Shown here piece after piece: positions 7,088 through 14,627 of a stretch of DNA of 43,537 nucleotides. The notes under the pieces were generated by a model. The model was given only the letters and a program-made list of their open reading frames with translations. It did not search any database and had not been told where the DNA came from. Each line of letters starts with the position of its first letter. The stretch's first letter is position 1. Origin of the DNA: Chthonomonas sp. UBA1950 (GTDB lineage Bacteria; Armatimonadota; Fimbriimonadia; Fimbriimonadales; Fimbriimonadaceae). A program made the translations under genes and the position numbers. The stretch spans positions 1-43,537 of the forward strand of contig DDEQ01000043.1 of assembly GCA_002336105.1 (NCBI GenBank), written 5' to 3'.

Positions 7088-7450
7088 CAGAATATGCTTT
7101 TCACAGTTTGTCGCTAAGCAAATAGTAGCGGATCAAAAGAAAACGCTCGCGCCTCATAGAGAAAAATCGGTTTTATTTACACTTTGAGACAAGCAGAGTC
7201 TCTAGTCAACATTGTGATAAATTTTAAATTTCTCAGTCTCAATACCTAGCCCACATCGTTAGGCTCTCTGAACGCAAAAGCTCATTACGGGAATAAGACC
7301 ACCTGCGTCAACTTGCCGTTGTGACAGCGATTTTATGTCAAGAACCAGAGGTGCATCTAGGCGATACACCTCACACAATTACCGATTTATTGCCGAATAA
7401 CCGGACCTAGCCAAACAGCTAAAGCTCCATTTTAACAATTACGGCAGACT
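7088..7450. other. 363-bp AT-rich intergenic stretch, no gene seen
   Basis: The stretch separates two convergent genes. The only structure noted is a 9-bp imperfect hairpin (GAGGTG at 7348 pairing with CACCTC at 7367). No T-run follows it on either strand, so it is not a clear terminator. No ORF with coding character was seen. Confidence 0.4.
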
Positions 7451-8704
7451 CTATTTTTGCTGTAATGGCCCGTTACGAGCGGTTTTTGATATCTTTAATC
7501 CTGCTCGGTTGTAGCCTCGTTTTACGAACGGATGCGACATGGAAAGCTTCCAAGGCAAACCTGTTCGATAATCCTCAATTCCAAGAAGCATCATTCCTAA
7601 ATCAATCCCTAGAACATCTGGACCTTTCCACTTTCTCGACGGGTTTATCCCATTACTAAACCCATACTTCCCATAAGCATAAGCATAGTTCTTCATCATA
7701 GACTTGGCAGCTTCTATGCTTTCTACAGGAGTATATGGCATGCTAGCAATGGCAGAAGTTGGCGTTACTGTTCCATTATCAGATGTTCTAGGTGGCCCTC
7801 CAAATGCATCATATCCGTCTGGCCCATCACATGCCGATAGCCCCCAGAAGCCTGAACTGTATTGATACTTAGACGCTTGATCAATACAATATTGACGGTT
7901 GGCTAACGTGCACTCTTTTGTTGAGACCCAATAGCTATAACCTTGACGGTCGCGATAATCGCCAAATGGATAAAAGCCGTTTGACATTTGATGCATAAAC
8001 AGCGGACCACCTTCAAGATATTCGTGACCTTTATAGGTCGCAACTTTTCGCGTTATTTTGTCCCAACCATCGCTCCGAACTTCACTCGCGCCGTAAGCCT
8101 GGATATAGAGCATCAGCAACTCACAATAGCCTGCCCATGTTGCCTTGATCCAACCTTTCTCAGGTGTCCATCCCATGCTAAAGAACTCATGGGGTTGCTT
8201 CCCATTAACGTCTCGCATCATGAATGACCAATCAATGCGTTCGGTGAGGTCATCTGCTGCTTTGGTGACGGTTGCATCCTTCCAATATTGCCTTGCCTGC
8301 CAAACACCGGCTAGCAGAATAGACGTGTCAATAGAAGACAGTTCGCAATTCCAAACTCGCTCACCTGTCTCCCAATTCACAAAATGGTAGTACCACCCAT
8401 GCTCCTTGGCATGAACAGCTAGAAGACTCTTCAGCGTCAACCGAGTTCTCTGGAGCGCATCTTTTTTCTTAAGCCACCCTCTTTCGACACCTATTGGATA
8501 GGCCGCCAGGGCGAATCCAGTTGCAGCGGAACTCGAAACATCATATTTATCAGTTCCATAGTTCGATGCACGATCTTTTGTGAATCCAGTCTTAGAATTT
8601 GACTGCTCCCAAAAGAAGTTAACGGCTCGATGTTGCAGTTCATTCAGAAGCGTGATGTCTTCCCCATGAGCAACGGTTGCTAAGATTAGTGAAGTTAAAA
8701 ACAT
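7451..8704 (-). CDS. Secreted glycoamylase-like glycoside hydrolase (GH144-type)
   Basis: A 417-residue protein with a short signal-like start (MFLTSLILATVAHGED), then LNELQHRAVNFFWEQSNSKT and GFTKDRASN, characteristic of the glycoamylase-like family (Pfam Glycoamylase, PF10091) that includes GH144 endo-beta-1,2-glucanases. The CELSSIDTSILLAGVW segment around residue 120 holds the conserved Glu and Asp of the family, and later MHQMSNGFYPFGDYRDRQG, WGLSACDGPDGYDAFGGPP and TPTSAIASMPYTP match its C-terminal half. Expected to cut a glucan outside the cytoplasm; substrate not certain. A perfect 24-bp palindrome (8741-8764) upstream is one of four copies of an operator probably bound by the LacI protein at 12126. 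No Shine-Dalgarno seen. Confidence 0.8.
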   Translation of the reverse strand: MFLTSLILATVAHGEDITLLNELQHRAVNFFWEQSNSKTGFTKDRASNYGTDKYDVSSSAATGFALAAYPIGVERGWLKKKDALQRTRLTLKSLLAVHAKEHGWYYHFVNWETGERVWNCELSSIDTSILLAGVWQARQYWKDATVTKAADDLTERIDWSFMMRDVNGKQPHEFFSMGWTPEKGWIKATWAGYCELLMLYIQAYGASEVRSDGWDKITRKVATYKGHEYLEGGPLFMHQMSNGFYPFGDYRDRQGYSYWVSTKECTLANRQYCIDQASKYQYSSGFWGLSACDGPDGYDAFGGPPRTSDNGTVTPTSAIASMPYTPVESIEAAKSMMKNYAYAYGKYGFSNGINPSRKWKGPDVLGIDLGMMLLGIEDYRTGLPWKLSMSHPFVKRGYNRAGLKISKTARNGPLQQK

Positions 8705-8740
8705 AGTTGAAACGATTTAGCTTTTGTCCTGTTTGGTCGA

Positions 8741-8764
8741 CATTGCTGAATCAGTTCAGCAATG
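8741..8764. promoter_or_regulatory. LacI-type operator copy 1 (upstream of the hydrolase)
   Basis: Arms CATTGCTGAA and TTCAGCAATG are exact inverted repeats around TCAG. Its TTGCTGA-N6-TCAGCAA core matches the sites at 10533, 10655 and 13239. It lies 37 nt before the hydrolase start and 9 nt after the end of the halogenase-like gene. Confidence 0.75.
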
Positions 8765-8773
8765 TTCCCAAGG

Positions 8774-10519
8774 TTACTGCTCGAACTGGCCGAGTTCCCG
8801 CTTTCTAAGTTCAGCAAGTTCCTGTTTGGTATCAGTGTGCCAGTGCATCACTGAGGTATTTGTGGATGCTGGCAAAACTCTTTTGGAAGGATCACAGGTC
8901 GCTTGAACCCACCCTCCTTCGATCATTGCCCAAAAAGCGACTGGAACACGGTTGATGTACCAAGTTTTGAAAAACTGGTCTCCCTTATGTTCGTTCTCGA
9001 TTCTTGTAAGCTCTTTCAAGATGTCTTCAAGTTCCGAAAACTTGTCCAGAATATTGAATAGCATCTCATAGACTCCCTCCAACGGGAGCATCATGTTGTC
9101 ACGAATATACGCACTATATTCACGAACACCACCTCTTTCAAATTTCGCCCGTTTGACAAGTTCAGCACCTTCAAGGTTCAACCTGAACACATTGTTCTGG
9201 CCAAGCGGATGTTCAACATCCATCGGGGTCATATACTTGCCAAGTCCGCCGATTGCAGAAAGACTTAGTGTCGCAGTACCCGCAACATGATCGTCGTCGA
9301 TAAACCCTCCTTGTGCCAGCCACTGCCATGCTTTATCTGGCGAGAGATCAAGGCCATTCATCTCAGCAATCTTGCGCGTGTGATCTTTCAGATCTGTGAA
9401 CTGTTCGTTTGCGGAATACCAGTAATCGGCAAATCTTATGTGATTTCTAACACGATTCACTTGTAGTTTTTGGTATTCCTTTTTCAGCCAAACAGGGTCA
9501 AATCGACCCTTCTCAAGTTCAAGAATAGTAAACGCTGCCTCACGTGCCGCGCCATGGGTGATGCTAAGTCCTGCCGCGAGTATAGGATCAGCAAACCCAG
9601 CACTCTCGCCCACTAAAAACCAATTTTCGCCATATAGCTTCGTAGCTAAGAAGGACCAATCCTTAGTAGACGCGAGTTTTCTTTCCCTTGTTGCGTTGCG
9701 AGTTAGGTGACTAATCCTACTTTCGCATTCTAAGGCTTCAACATACAATTCTTCAGGTTTTTTTCCGGAAGCCTTGTAGTATTCCACCGGCATGATAAGC
9801 CCTATGCTAGTTCGAGTTTCCCCGAGCGGGATAAACCAAATCCAGCCATATCCGACACTCATTACTTGAACACGTGTACCGCCCACACCAATGCTTTCCG
9901 CCCATTCGGCATTCTCCCAATAATCCCAAACGGCTATGTTTTGCAGATTTGTTGGATATTCAACTTCAACGTTCATGGCCCGGCGAACTATGCCGTAATG
10001 CCCAGAAGCGTCAATGTAATACTTGGCTTTAACGTCCTCGCCATTATCGAGCGCGATGCCTGTAATAGCATCGCCTTCTGAAAGGATTTTGCTGACACCG
10101 ACACCTTCGTGCACTTGGCATCCTGTCTCACCGGCATGATCAAGCAGAATCTTGTCGTAGACCGCCCGATCTACCTGAAATGCTGTGAACCGCCTTTGTC
10201 CTTCAAATTTAGCTGGTCGTGGCTCATCTACCAACTTCCCCCCAGAAATGAAGTCAAAGTCCCACAGTTCTTTGGTTTTCCCCCACTTATATGTAGCACC
10301 AATTTTGATAGGAAATCCAGCAGCTTCTACTTTTTCCCAGACCCCCATCTCATCCAAGTAATACGAAATAATGGGAAGTTGGCTCTCACCCACATGATCG
10401 CGGGGAAATACCTCCCGTTCAAAAATATGTACGTTCAGGCTCGGATCACAGAGCTTAAGGTAGGTGCCAATCGTGCTTCCCGCAGGCCCACCACCAATCA
10501 CAGCAACATCGCAGTTCAT
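8774..10519 (-). CDS. Flavin-dependent halogenase-like FAD oxidoreductase (581 aa)
   Basis: The start DVAVIGGGPAGSTIGTYL is a GxGxxG Rossmann FAD site. GESQLPIISYYLDEMG and KIGATYKWGKTKELWDFDF follow as in phenol/pyrrole-type flavin-dependent halogenases. The WxWxIP motif is present (GYGWIWFIPLGETR, about residue 224), a hallmark that separates halogenases from related monooxygenases. In the later F-x-x-P-x-x-S-x-G motif the serine is replaced: FADPILAAG. A lysine equivalent to the catalytic Lys may be in PIKIGATYKWG, but this needs alignment. The C-terminal 230 residues are of unknown role. The start has no Shine-Dalgarno; a -10-like TAAAAT ends 6 nt before the ATG, suggesting a leaderless mRNA. 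The operator copy at 10533 sits directly upstream. Geranylgeranyl-reductase-like function is an alternative. Confidence 0.7.
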   Translation of the reverse strand: MNCDVAVIGGGPAGSTIGTYLKLCDPSLNVHIFEREVFPRDHVGESQLPIISYYLDEMGVWEKVEAAGFPIKIGATYKWGKTKELWDFDFISGGKLVDEPRPAKFEGQRRFTAFQVDRAVYDKILLDHAGETGCQVHEGVGVSKILSEGDAITGIALDNGEDVKAKYYIDASGHYGIVRRAMNVEVEYPTNLQNIAVWDYWENAEWAESIGVGGTRVQVMSVGYGWIWFIPLGETRTSIGLIMPVEYYKASGKKPEELYVEALECESRISHLTRNATRERKLASTKDWSFLATKLYGENWFLVGESAGFADPILAAGLSITHGAAREAAFTILELEKGRFDPVWLKKEYQKLQVNRVRNHIRFADYWYSANEQFTDLKDHTRKIAEMNGLDLSPDKAWQWLAQGGFIDDDHVAGTATLSLSAIGGLGKYMTPMDVEHPLGQNNVFRLNLEGAELVKRAKFERGGVREYSAYIRDNMMLPLEGVYEMLFNILDKFSELEDILKELTRIENEHKGDQFFKTWYINRVPVAFWAMIEGGWVQATCDPSKRVLPASTNTSVMHWHTDTKQELAELRKRELGQFEQ

Positions 10520-10525
10520 ATCGCT

Positions 10526-10531
10526 ATTTTA
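10526..10531 (-). promoter_or_regulatory. -10 box of the halogenase-like gene
   Basis: TAAAAT on the minus strand ends 6 nt before the ATG at 10519, predicting a leaderless transcript. The operator at 10533-10552 lies immediately upstream, between -10 and -35. The -35 is weak. Confidence 0.5.
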
Positions 10532-10532
10532 T

Positions 10533-10552
10533 ATGCTGATCCCGTTCAGCAT
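10533..10552. promoter_or_regulatory. LacI-type operator copy 2 (halogenase promoter)
   Basis: Arms ATGCTGA and TCAGCAT with a 6-nt centre, perfect over 7 bp. It matches the shared core and sits within the promoter of the halogenase-like gene, so repressor binding would block RNA polymerase. Confidence 0.7.
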
Positions 10553-10627
10553 TTGCATCTTTTTCCTCTAAGCCTTAAAATTTGCTGAGGAATTTTGAGT
10601 TTTTTTTGTTCAAACCCTATTTCGATG

Positions 10628-10656
10628 TTGGTGAACTAATGGATCAGTGTTATACT
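10628..10656 (+). promoter_or_regulatory. Sigma-70-type promoter of pseudopilin 2
   Basis: TTGGTG (10628-10633), a 17-nt spacer and TATACT (10651-10656). Expected start near 10663, inside the operator copy at 10655-10674. This leaves a leader of about 85 nt before the pseudopilin. Confidence 0.65.
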
Positions 10657-10674
10657 ACAGAATCGGTTCAGCAA
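10655..10674. promoter_or_regulatory. LacI-type operator copy 3 (pseudopilin 2 promoter)
   Basis: CTACAGA-N6-TCAGCAA: the right half matches the shared core exactly, the left half in 5 of 7 positions. It overlaps the -10 box and the predicted transcription start. Confidence 0.6.
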
Positions 10675-10747
10675 CGTCTGTTTCGGTGTGTTTAGGGGAT
10701 TCCTAGACGAAACCAAAACAGAACAATTCCAACGACGGATAAAACGC

Positions 10748-11650
10748 ATGAAAAGAAATCGAGCCTTCACTCTCATTGAACTACTGGTGGTAATTGCCAT
10801 CATTGCTATTCTTGCTGCAATTCTATTTCCAGTTTTCGCTCAAGCAAAGCTAGCCGCGAAAACGACAGCTTCACTCAGCAACCTAAAGCAGGTAGCTACG
10901 GGAAATATGATGTACTACGCTGATTATGATGACAACCGGATGGGACGTCAGTCGGTTGACTCCAGTCAGTGTGCGAGTTGGAAACAGATTTCCGACATGT
11001 ATCGCAAGAGCACTGACATCATGACTGACTCAGTTAATCAGGCGGCCAAATATTACGATGGCTTTTCCGACTTAGCTGTACGTTCAGTCATTTGCCCCTC
11101 GACTTCATCAGCACTAAACGGCTTAAAGCAGTTTAGACGTGGTTACTACTGGAACAACATCTTCGGCCCGCGAAGTGGTGGCGGATACTGGGACAACGGC
11201 GGATTTAGCCTTAGTTCCGTTGACCAGGTGGCGACTGTTGGCGACGTTGTCGAAGGGCGGGGAGCGTTTACCGATACCGGTGCCTTTGCGCAAGGATGGG
11301 ACAACGATGTCGACTCTGACACCTCATGGTTGGGTTCGGCTGCGCCTGTCACTGGCCTTAAGAACTCAAACCTCAACGGCAAATATGGAGATAAGGCGCA
11401 GAATGTAGCCTACCTCGATGGCCACGCAAAGCGAACTGGCTTCAGCAGCATCTGCGGTACATGGCTTAAGATGCCATCTACGCCGACGTTAAGTCCTGGA
11501 GGTATCGGAGATGTCACAAATCCAGACTATAAGACCTTCTGGAACTTTACTGCCAATGAAGTAGTTGCTGCCGGTAATTCTACAGGCTGGACTTCGATGA
11601 TTAATGCGGTCGAGCAATACTGCGAGGCAATGCCCGTCAAATACCGCTGA
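10748..11650 (+). CDS. Pseudopilin-like protein 2 (300 aa)
   Basis: The N-terminus MKRNRAFTLIELLVVIAI has the class III prepilin leader and the same hydrophobic helix (ending FPVFAQAK) as the pseudopilins at 625 and 16207. The globular part is rich in Gly, Ser, Tyr and Trp, and the C-terminal third has AYLDGHAKR, the DG motif of the H-X9-DG/DUF1559-like group, followed by about 70 further residues. The start at 10748 is set by the leader; the frame is open 60 nt upstream without coding signs, and the Shine-Dalgarno is weak. It is divergent from the halogenase-like gene, and is followed by two mutually exclusive hairpins and a small lipoprotein. Confidence 0.85.
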   Translation: MKRNRAFTLIELLVVIAIIAILAAILFPVFAQAKLAAKTTASLSNLKQVATGNMMYYADYDDNRMGRQSVDSSQCASWKQISDMYRKSTDIMTDSVNQAAKYYDGFSDLAVRSVICPSTSSALNGLKQFRRGYYWNNIFGPRSGGGYWDNGGFSLSSVDQVATVGDVVEGRGAFTDTGAFAQGWDNDVDSDTSWLGSAAPVTGLKNSNLNGKYGDKAQNVAYLDGHAKRTGFSSICGTWLKMPSTPTLSPGGIGDVTNPDYKTFWNFTANEVVAAGNSTGWTSMINAVEQYCEAMPVKYR

Positions 11651-11660
11651 TATATAGATC

Positions 11661-11708
11661 CTGCATGGCTGTGGTTTTACAGTCATGCAGGTCTGCATGA
11701 CTGTAAAA
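11661..11708 (+). promoter_or_regulatory. Two mutually exclusive hairpins between pseudopilin 2 and its lipoprotein
   Basis: Three copies of one 12-mer are present: CTGCATGGCTGT at 11661, its reverse complement ACAGTCATGCAG at 11679, and CTGCATGACTGT at 11693. The middle copy can pair with the first (12 bp with one G-U, 6-nt loop) or with the third; the latter extends to 16 perfect bp (11675-11690 with 11693-11708) and includes the first base of the lipoprotein ATG. Such geometry is that of a switch or attenuator controlling translation of the lipoprotein. No Shine-Dalgarno lies between. Regulation itself is inferred. Confidence 0.7.
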
Positions 11709-12055
11709 TGAAATCACCTAATATCAAGTTTCTTACCGCTTTTGCTGCATTGGTAGTTTTACCCGCAGCGCTATCGCTTACTGGGTGCGGGCCGGATACG
11801 TCTCCCGCTCAAGAAGATCCAGCAAAAACAAAAGCTAGAGTTGACACAGGTAAACAAATTCGTGAATTCTACGATAAGTCTAGCGGTAACTACGATTCGC
11901 TTTCAGACGCGGATAAAGTGGCTCTCGACAAACTTACCGGTAGCTCGGCAAATTCCAAAGAAGCATTCTCGCATATGTTCCCTTCGACTCCTGCAACCAA
12001 TGCAGGTGCACCATCCGGAGGCGGACTAGCTCCGTCCGGCCCTGGCGTACACTAA
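11708..12055 (+). CDS. Small lipoprotein (115 aa) paired with pseudopilin 2
   Basis: Starts MKSPNIKFLTAFAALVVLPA and reaches a lipobox LTGC (Cys27), so a lipid-anchored, exported protein. The mature part has a charged helical segment (KTKARVDTGKQIREFYDKSS) and a low-complexity Gly/Pro/Ser tail (GAPSGGGLAPSGPG). The ATG is the only start before the signal peptide; it is trapped in a long hairpin and lacks a Shine-Dalgarno. Placement matches the lipoprotein at 295, suggesting the two pairs are parallel systems. No recognised domain; the function is unknown. Confidence 0.75.
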   Translation: MKSPNIKFLTAFAALVVLPAALSLTGCGPDTSPAQEDPAKTKARVDTGKQIREFYDKSSGNYDSLSDADKVALDKLTGSSANSKEAFSHMFPSTPATNAGAPSGGGLAPSGPGVH

Positions 12056-12074
12056 GACAAAGTTGGCATGCATT

Positions 12075-12106
12075 GGGTTCAGTCTCAATAAGGCTGAACC
12101 CTTTAG
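12075..12106 (+). terminator. Probable rho-independent terminator after the lipoprotein
   Basis: Stem GGGTTCAG (12075-12082) with CTGAACCC (12094-12101), 11-nt loop, followed by TTTAGTT. Moderate strength. It lies between convergent genes. Confidence 0.6.
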
Positions 12107-12125
12107 TTGTTGTGTGCGGTTGTGT

Positions 12126-13148
12126 TTAGTTTCTGATCAAAGACGTAGACTTGCGGATTACAATCTCCGGTACAAATATAAGACGAGGTTGATCTGGTAC
12201 CTCAGATCTTGTGATCTGGACAATCATTTGCGTTGCTGTTTTAGCCATCTCAAATACAGGTTGCTGAACACTCGTGAGTGGCGGATTACTACGCTCTGAT
12301 AATGTCGAATTGTCATATCCGACCACTGACACGTCTTCCGGGACCCGTAATCCTAATTCTTCAAGATATCTGAACGATTGGAAAGCATCATCATCCGACC
12401 ACGCAAACAATGCAGTCGGTCGTTTCGGTAGTGTCATCAACTGCTTAAAATCTGCTTCGCCGGAGGGATCGGCAATACGAACTACGTATCCCGGATTGAA
12501 CGGAACTCCCCTAGATTCGAGAGCAGAACGAAATCCGTTAAATCTGTCATTCGACGCGATTGAGCCAGTTCCACCTGCAAGCATTCCGATTCGTTTGTGG
12601 CCCAGATCAAGCAAATGATTCGTTGCGATCTTGCCGCCCGTATAGTTGTCTGTATCAACAAATGGGACGTTTGGATCGTCGGATCTAGTAAAGAAGAGAA
12701 CAAGAGGAAACCTCCTGCGGATAACCTCTGCCATCATCGGATCTCCACCATCGCGTAGCATCAAGACTCCGTCAACCCGGCCGTCCATTAGAGCTTGAGC
12801 TTCCTGAATCGGGTCGTTTGCTGGCCTTGTATGCAACATTAAGTCAATATCTGCTTCAACGCACGCGGAGCAGACTCCACGCATTACCTCAGAGGTGAAG
12901 CCAGATAAAGAAGTGAAATACCCGCCCGACTGGAAGACGACCGCGATTGCGTCAGTTTGTTTTTTTACAAGCATCCGAGCAAGTGCATTCGGACGGTAGT
13001 CGAGTTCTGCGACTGCCTGCAGGACTCGCTGCTGAGTCTCCTCACTGATTCGAGCTGCACGTGAATGCCCATTAAGTACATAACTAACGGTAACCTTGCC
13101 GACTCCAGCGCGCCGGGCAACATCCATCATGGTTGTACGTTTATTCAA
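12126..13148 (-). CDS. LacI-family repressor, likely controller of the 7.4-13.3 kb regulon
   Basis: N-terminal LacI DNA-binding domain (TTMMDVARRAGVGKVTVSYV then LNG), hinge helix region RPNALARMLVKKQT, and a sugar-binding-type effector domain with TDNYTGGKIATNHLLDLGHK, IGMLAGGTGSIASNDRFNGF and GYDNSTLSERSNPPLTSVQQ. The ligand is not predictable from sequence, but the family most often senses sugars, which fits a neighbouring glucan hydrolase. The start chosen is TTG at 13148, with AGGTG 6 nt upstream; GTG at 13157 is the alternative. Its promoter contains the same palindrome as the other three genes, implying autoregulation. It is convergent with the pseudopilin-lipoprotein pair. Confidence 0.87.
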   Translation of the reverse strand: MNKRTTMMDVARRAGVGKVTVSYVLNGHSRAARISEETQQRVLQAVAELDYRPNALARMLVKKQTDAIAVVFQSGGYFTSLSGFTSEVMRGVCSACVEADIDLMLHTRPANDPIQEAQALMDGRVDGVLMLRDGGDPMMAEVIRRRFPLVLFFTRSDDPNVPFVDTDNYTGGKIATNHLLDLGHKRIGMLAGGTGSIASNDRFNGFRSALESRGVPFNPGYVVRIADPSGEADFKQLMTLPKRPTALFAWSDDDAFQSFRYLEELGLRVPEDVSVVGYDNSTLSERSNPPLTSVQQPVFEMAKTATQMIVQITRSEVPDQPRLIFVPEIVIRKSTSLIRN

Positions 13149-13217
13149 TGATGACACCTAGAGAGAAGGCGAGTAAAACAAACAAATGCAGCGACCTCTT
13201 CGGCAACTAATACAAAC

Positions 13218-13247
13218 ATCATAACACATGATCCTAACCTTACTGAA
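13218..13247 (-). promoter_or_regulatory. Promoter of the LacI-type gene
   Basis: A minus-strand -10 TATGAT lies at 13218-13223. At about 18 nt upstream the minus strand reads TTCAGT (13242-13247), a weak -35. The -35 lies inside the operator at 13239-13260. Confidence 0.5.
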
Positions 13248-13260
13248 CCGAGTCAGTAAG
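13239..13260. promoter_or_regulatory. LacI-type operator copy 4 (autoregulatory site)
   Basis: Arms CTTACTGA and TCAGTAAG, perfect over 8 bp around ACCGAG. It overlaps the promoter of the LacI-type gene and follows the lysC stop by 6 nt. Confidence 0.72.
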
Positions 13261-13266
13261 CAATAT

Positions 13267-14625
13267 TCAGCTTATTTCGGCGAGTTTGAAGCGATCGTGG
13301 AGCATTCGAACCGTTCGATTAGTTTCCGCCTCAGGAACCAAGACGCTCAGGGAAAAGTCGCTATCGCTGGTCTGCAACACCGTCACTTGCCCCTCAGCAA
13401 GAGTGGTAAGGACATCAAGGAAGACCCCCGATTGCTGCATGTACTCGTGACCGACCAAACTGACCATGGTGCACCCCTCTGTAAGTTGCGCCACCACCCG
13501 TCTGACGTCGCCAAAGTTCTCAAGCAACGCCGCCTGGGTCTCAACTTCCCTGCTTGCCTTATCTCCGATCTGAATGACGTAGATTCTTCGGTCAGAGTCA
13601 CCAACCGGAATCACGAGTCCATCCAAAACATTGAGCACAAGCGCATACTGCGACCTTGGAACCGCAAATCCGGTGCTTGTCGGGTTCAGGTTCAACATGA
13701 ACTGACTGATCCCGTACTTCGCCATGGTCTGATAGATCTGTGACTCAAGGGCTACTCGGTCAGCATCAACAGCAACGCTCAGATCAAACTGCATGTAAAC
13801 CAATTTGCCTGTGTGCGTCACTCCCGTAACCCGTCGACCAGGAAACTTCTCGCGAGTCACGATTTCAGTCCCCTCATCGTCGCTGAACGTGTTCTTGACC
13901 CACAACGGAATATCGTAATGCATTGCGATCTCTGCAGCTCGCGGATGAACAACTTTTGCACCTAAGTGAGCGATCTCGGCAACCTCGTCATAGGTCACCT
14001 TGCGCAATGTCGGCGCGTGTTTGACAGCATCAGGGTCAGCTGTCTTAATTCCATCGACATCGGTGAAAATCTCCACCATTGCCGCTTTCGTCGCCGCACC
14101 AATTGCCGAACCGGTTGTGTCTGAACCACCGCGACCAAGCGTAGTTAGCTCTCCGCCCGGCGTCTCATACGGCGGAACCCAGACCCCCTGAAAACCACAA
14201 ACGACTGGAATACTTCCATCGCTCAGGCACCTGAGAAGTCCAACCGGATTGATATGCGTGATACGGGCATTCCCGTAAACTCCATCGGTTCGAATGCCAG
14301 CTTGTCCACCACGAAACGCCTTAGCACTGTGCCCAAGAGTTTTCAGCGTATGGGCAAAAATAACCGCGCTCATAATTTCGCCGCACGAAACGAGCATGTC
14401 CAGCTCACGAGCGTCTGGCTCAACGCTTGGGTCAATCTCTCGAAGAACGCTGATGAGCGTGTCGGTTGCGTAAGGAGCCCCTTTTCGACCAATTGCGCTG
14501 ACGACGACAACCGGATCGAATCCTTGTTCCTTGGCTTGAACAACGCGCATCGCTGAAGCCAACCGGGCTTCGCTGGAGGCCACGCTTGTGCCTCCGAATT
14601 TCATCACTTTTATGGGCTTCGCCAT
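13267..14625 (-). CDS. lysC: Aspartate kinase LysC
   Basis: Catalyses ATP-dependent phosphorylation of L-aspartate, the first step to lysine, threonine, methionine and diaminopimelate. The kinase domain shows KFGGTSVAS (residues 9-17), VVVVSAIGRKG, LVSCGEIMSA, the TTLGRGGSDTTG nucleotide and substrate loop and VEIFTDVDGIKTADP. After about residue 270 come tandem ACT-type regulatory segments (MQFDLSVAVDADRVAL and CTMVSLVGHEYMQQSG), so feedback control by an amino acid is expected. At 452 aa it is a monofunctional kinase, not fused to homoserine dehydrogenase. It starts 2 nt after an ACT-domain protein and is the last gene of a three-gene leftward operon. Confidence 0.93.
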   Translation of the reverse strand: MAKPIKVMKFGGTSVASSEARLASAMRVVQAKEQGFDPVVVVSAIGRKGAPYATDTLISVLREIDPSVEPDARELDMLVSCGEIMSAVIFAHTLKTLGHSAKAFRGGQAGIRTDGVYGNARITHINPVGLLRCLSDGSIPVVCGFQGVWVPPYETPGGELTTLGRGGSDTTGSAIGAATKAAMVEIFTDVDGIKTADPDAVKHAPTLRKVTYDEVAEIAHLGAKVVHPRAAEIAMHYDIPLWVKNTFSDDEGTEIVTREKFPGRRVTGVTHTGKLVYMQFDLSVAVDADRVALESQIYQTMAKYGISQFMLNLNPTSTGFAVPRSQYALVLNVLDGLVIPVGDSDRRIYVIQIGDKASREVETQAALLENFGDVRRVVAQLTEGCTMVSLVGHEYMQQSGVFLDVLTTLAEGQVTVLQTSDSDFSLSVLVPEAETNRTVRMLHDRFKLAEIS

Positions 14626-14627
14626 GG

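Noticed and set aside
7348..7372. Hairpin GAGGTG...CACCTC as a terminator for the hydrolase gene
   Set aside because: It lies about 80 nt past the stop and has no T-run on either side.
8741..8764. The palindrome could be a terminator of the halogenase-like gene
   Set aside because: No T-run follows on the minus strand, and three related copies lie in promoters, so an operator is the better reading.
13228..13743. 171-codon open frame on the plus strand
   Set aside because: Entirely antisense to the 3' end of lysC, with no start signal; a shadow frame.
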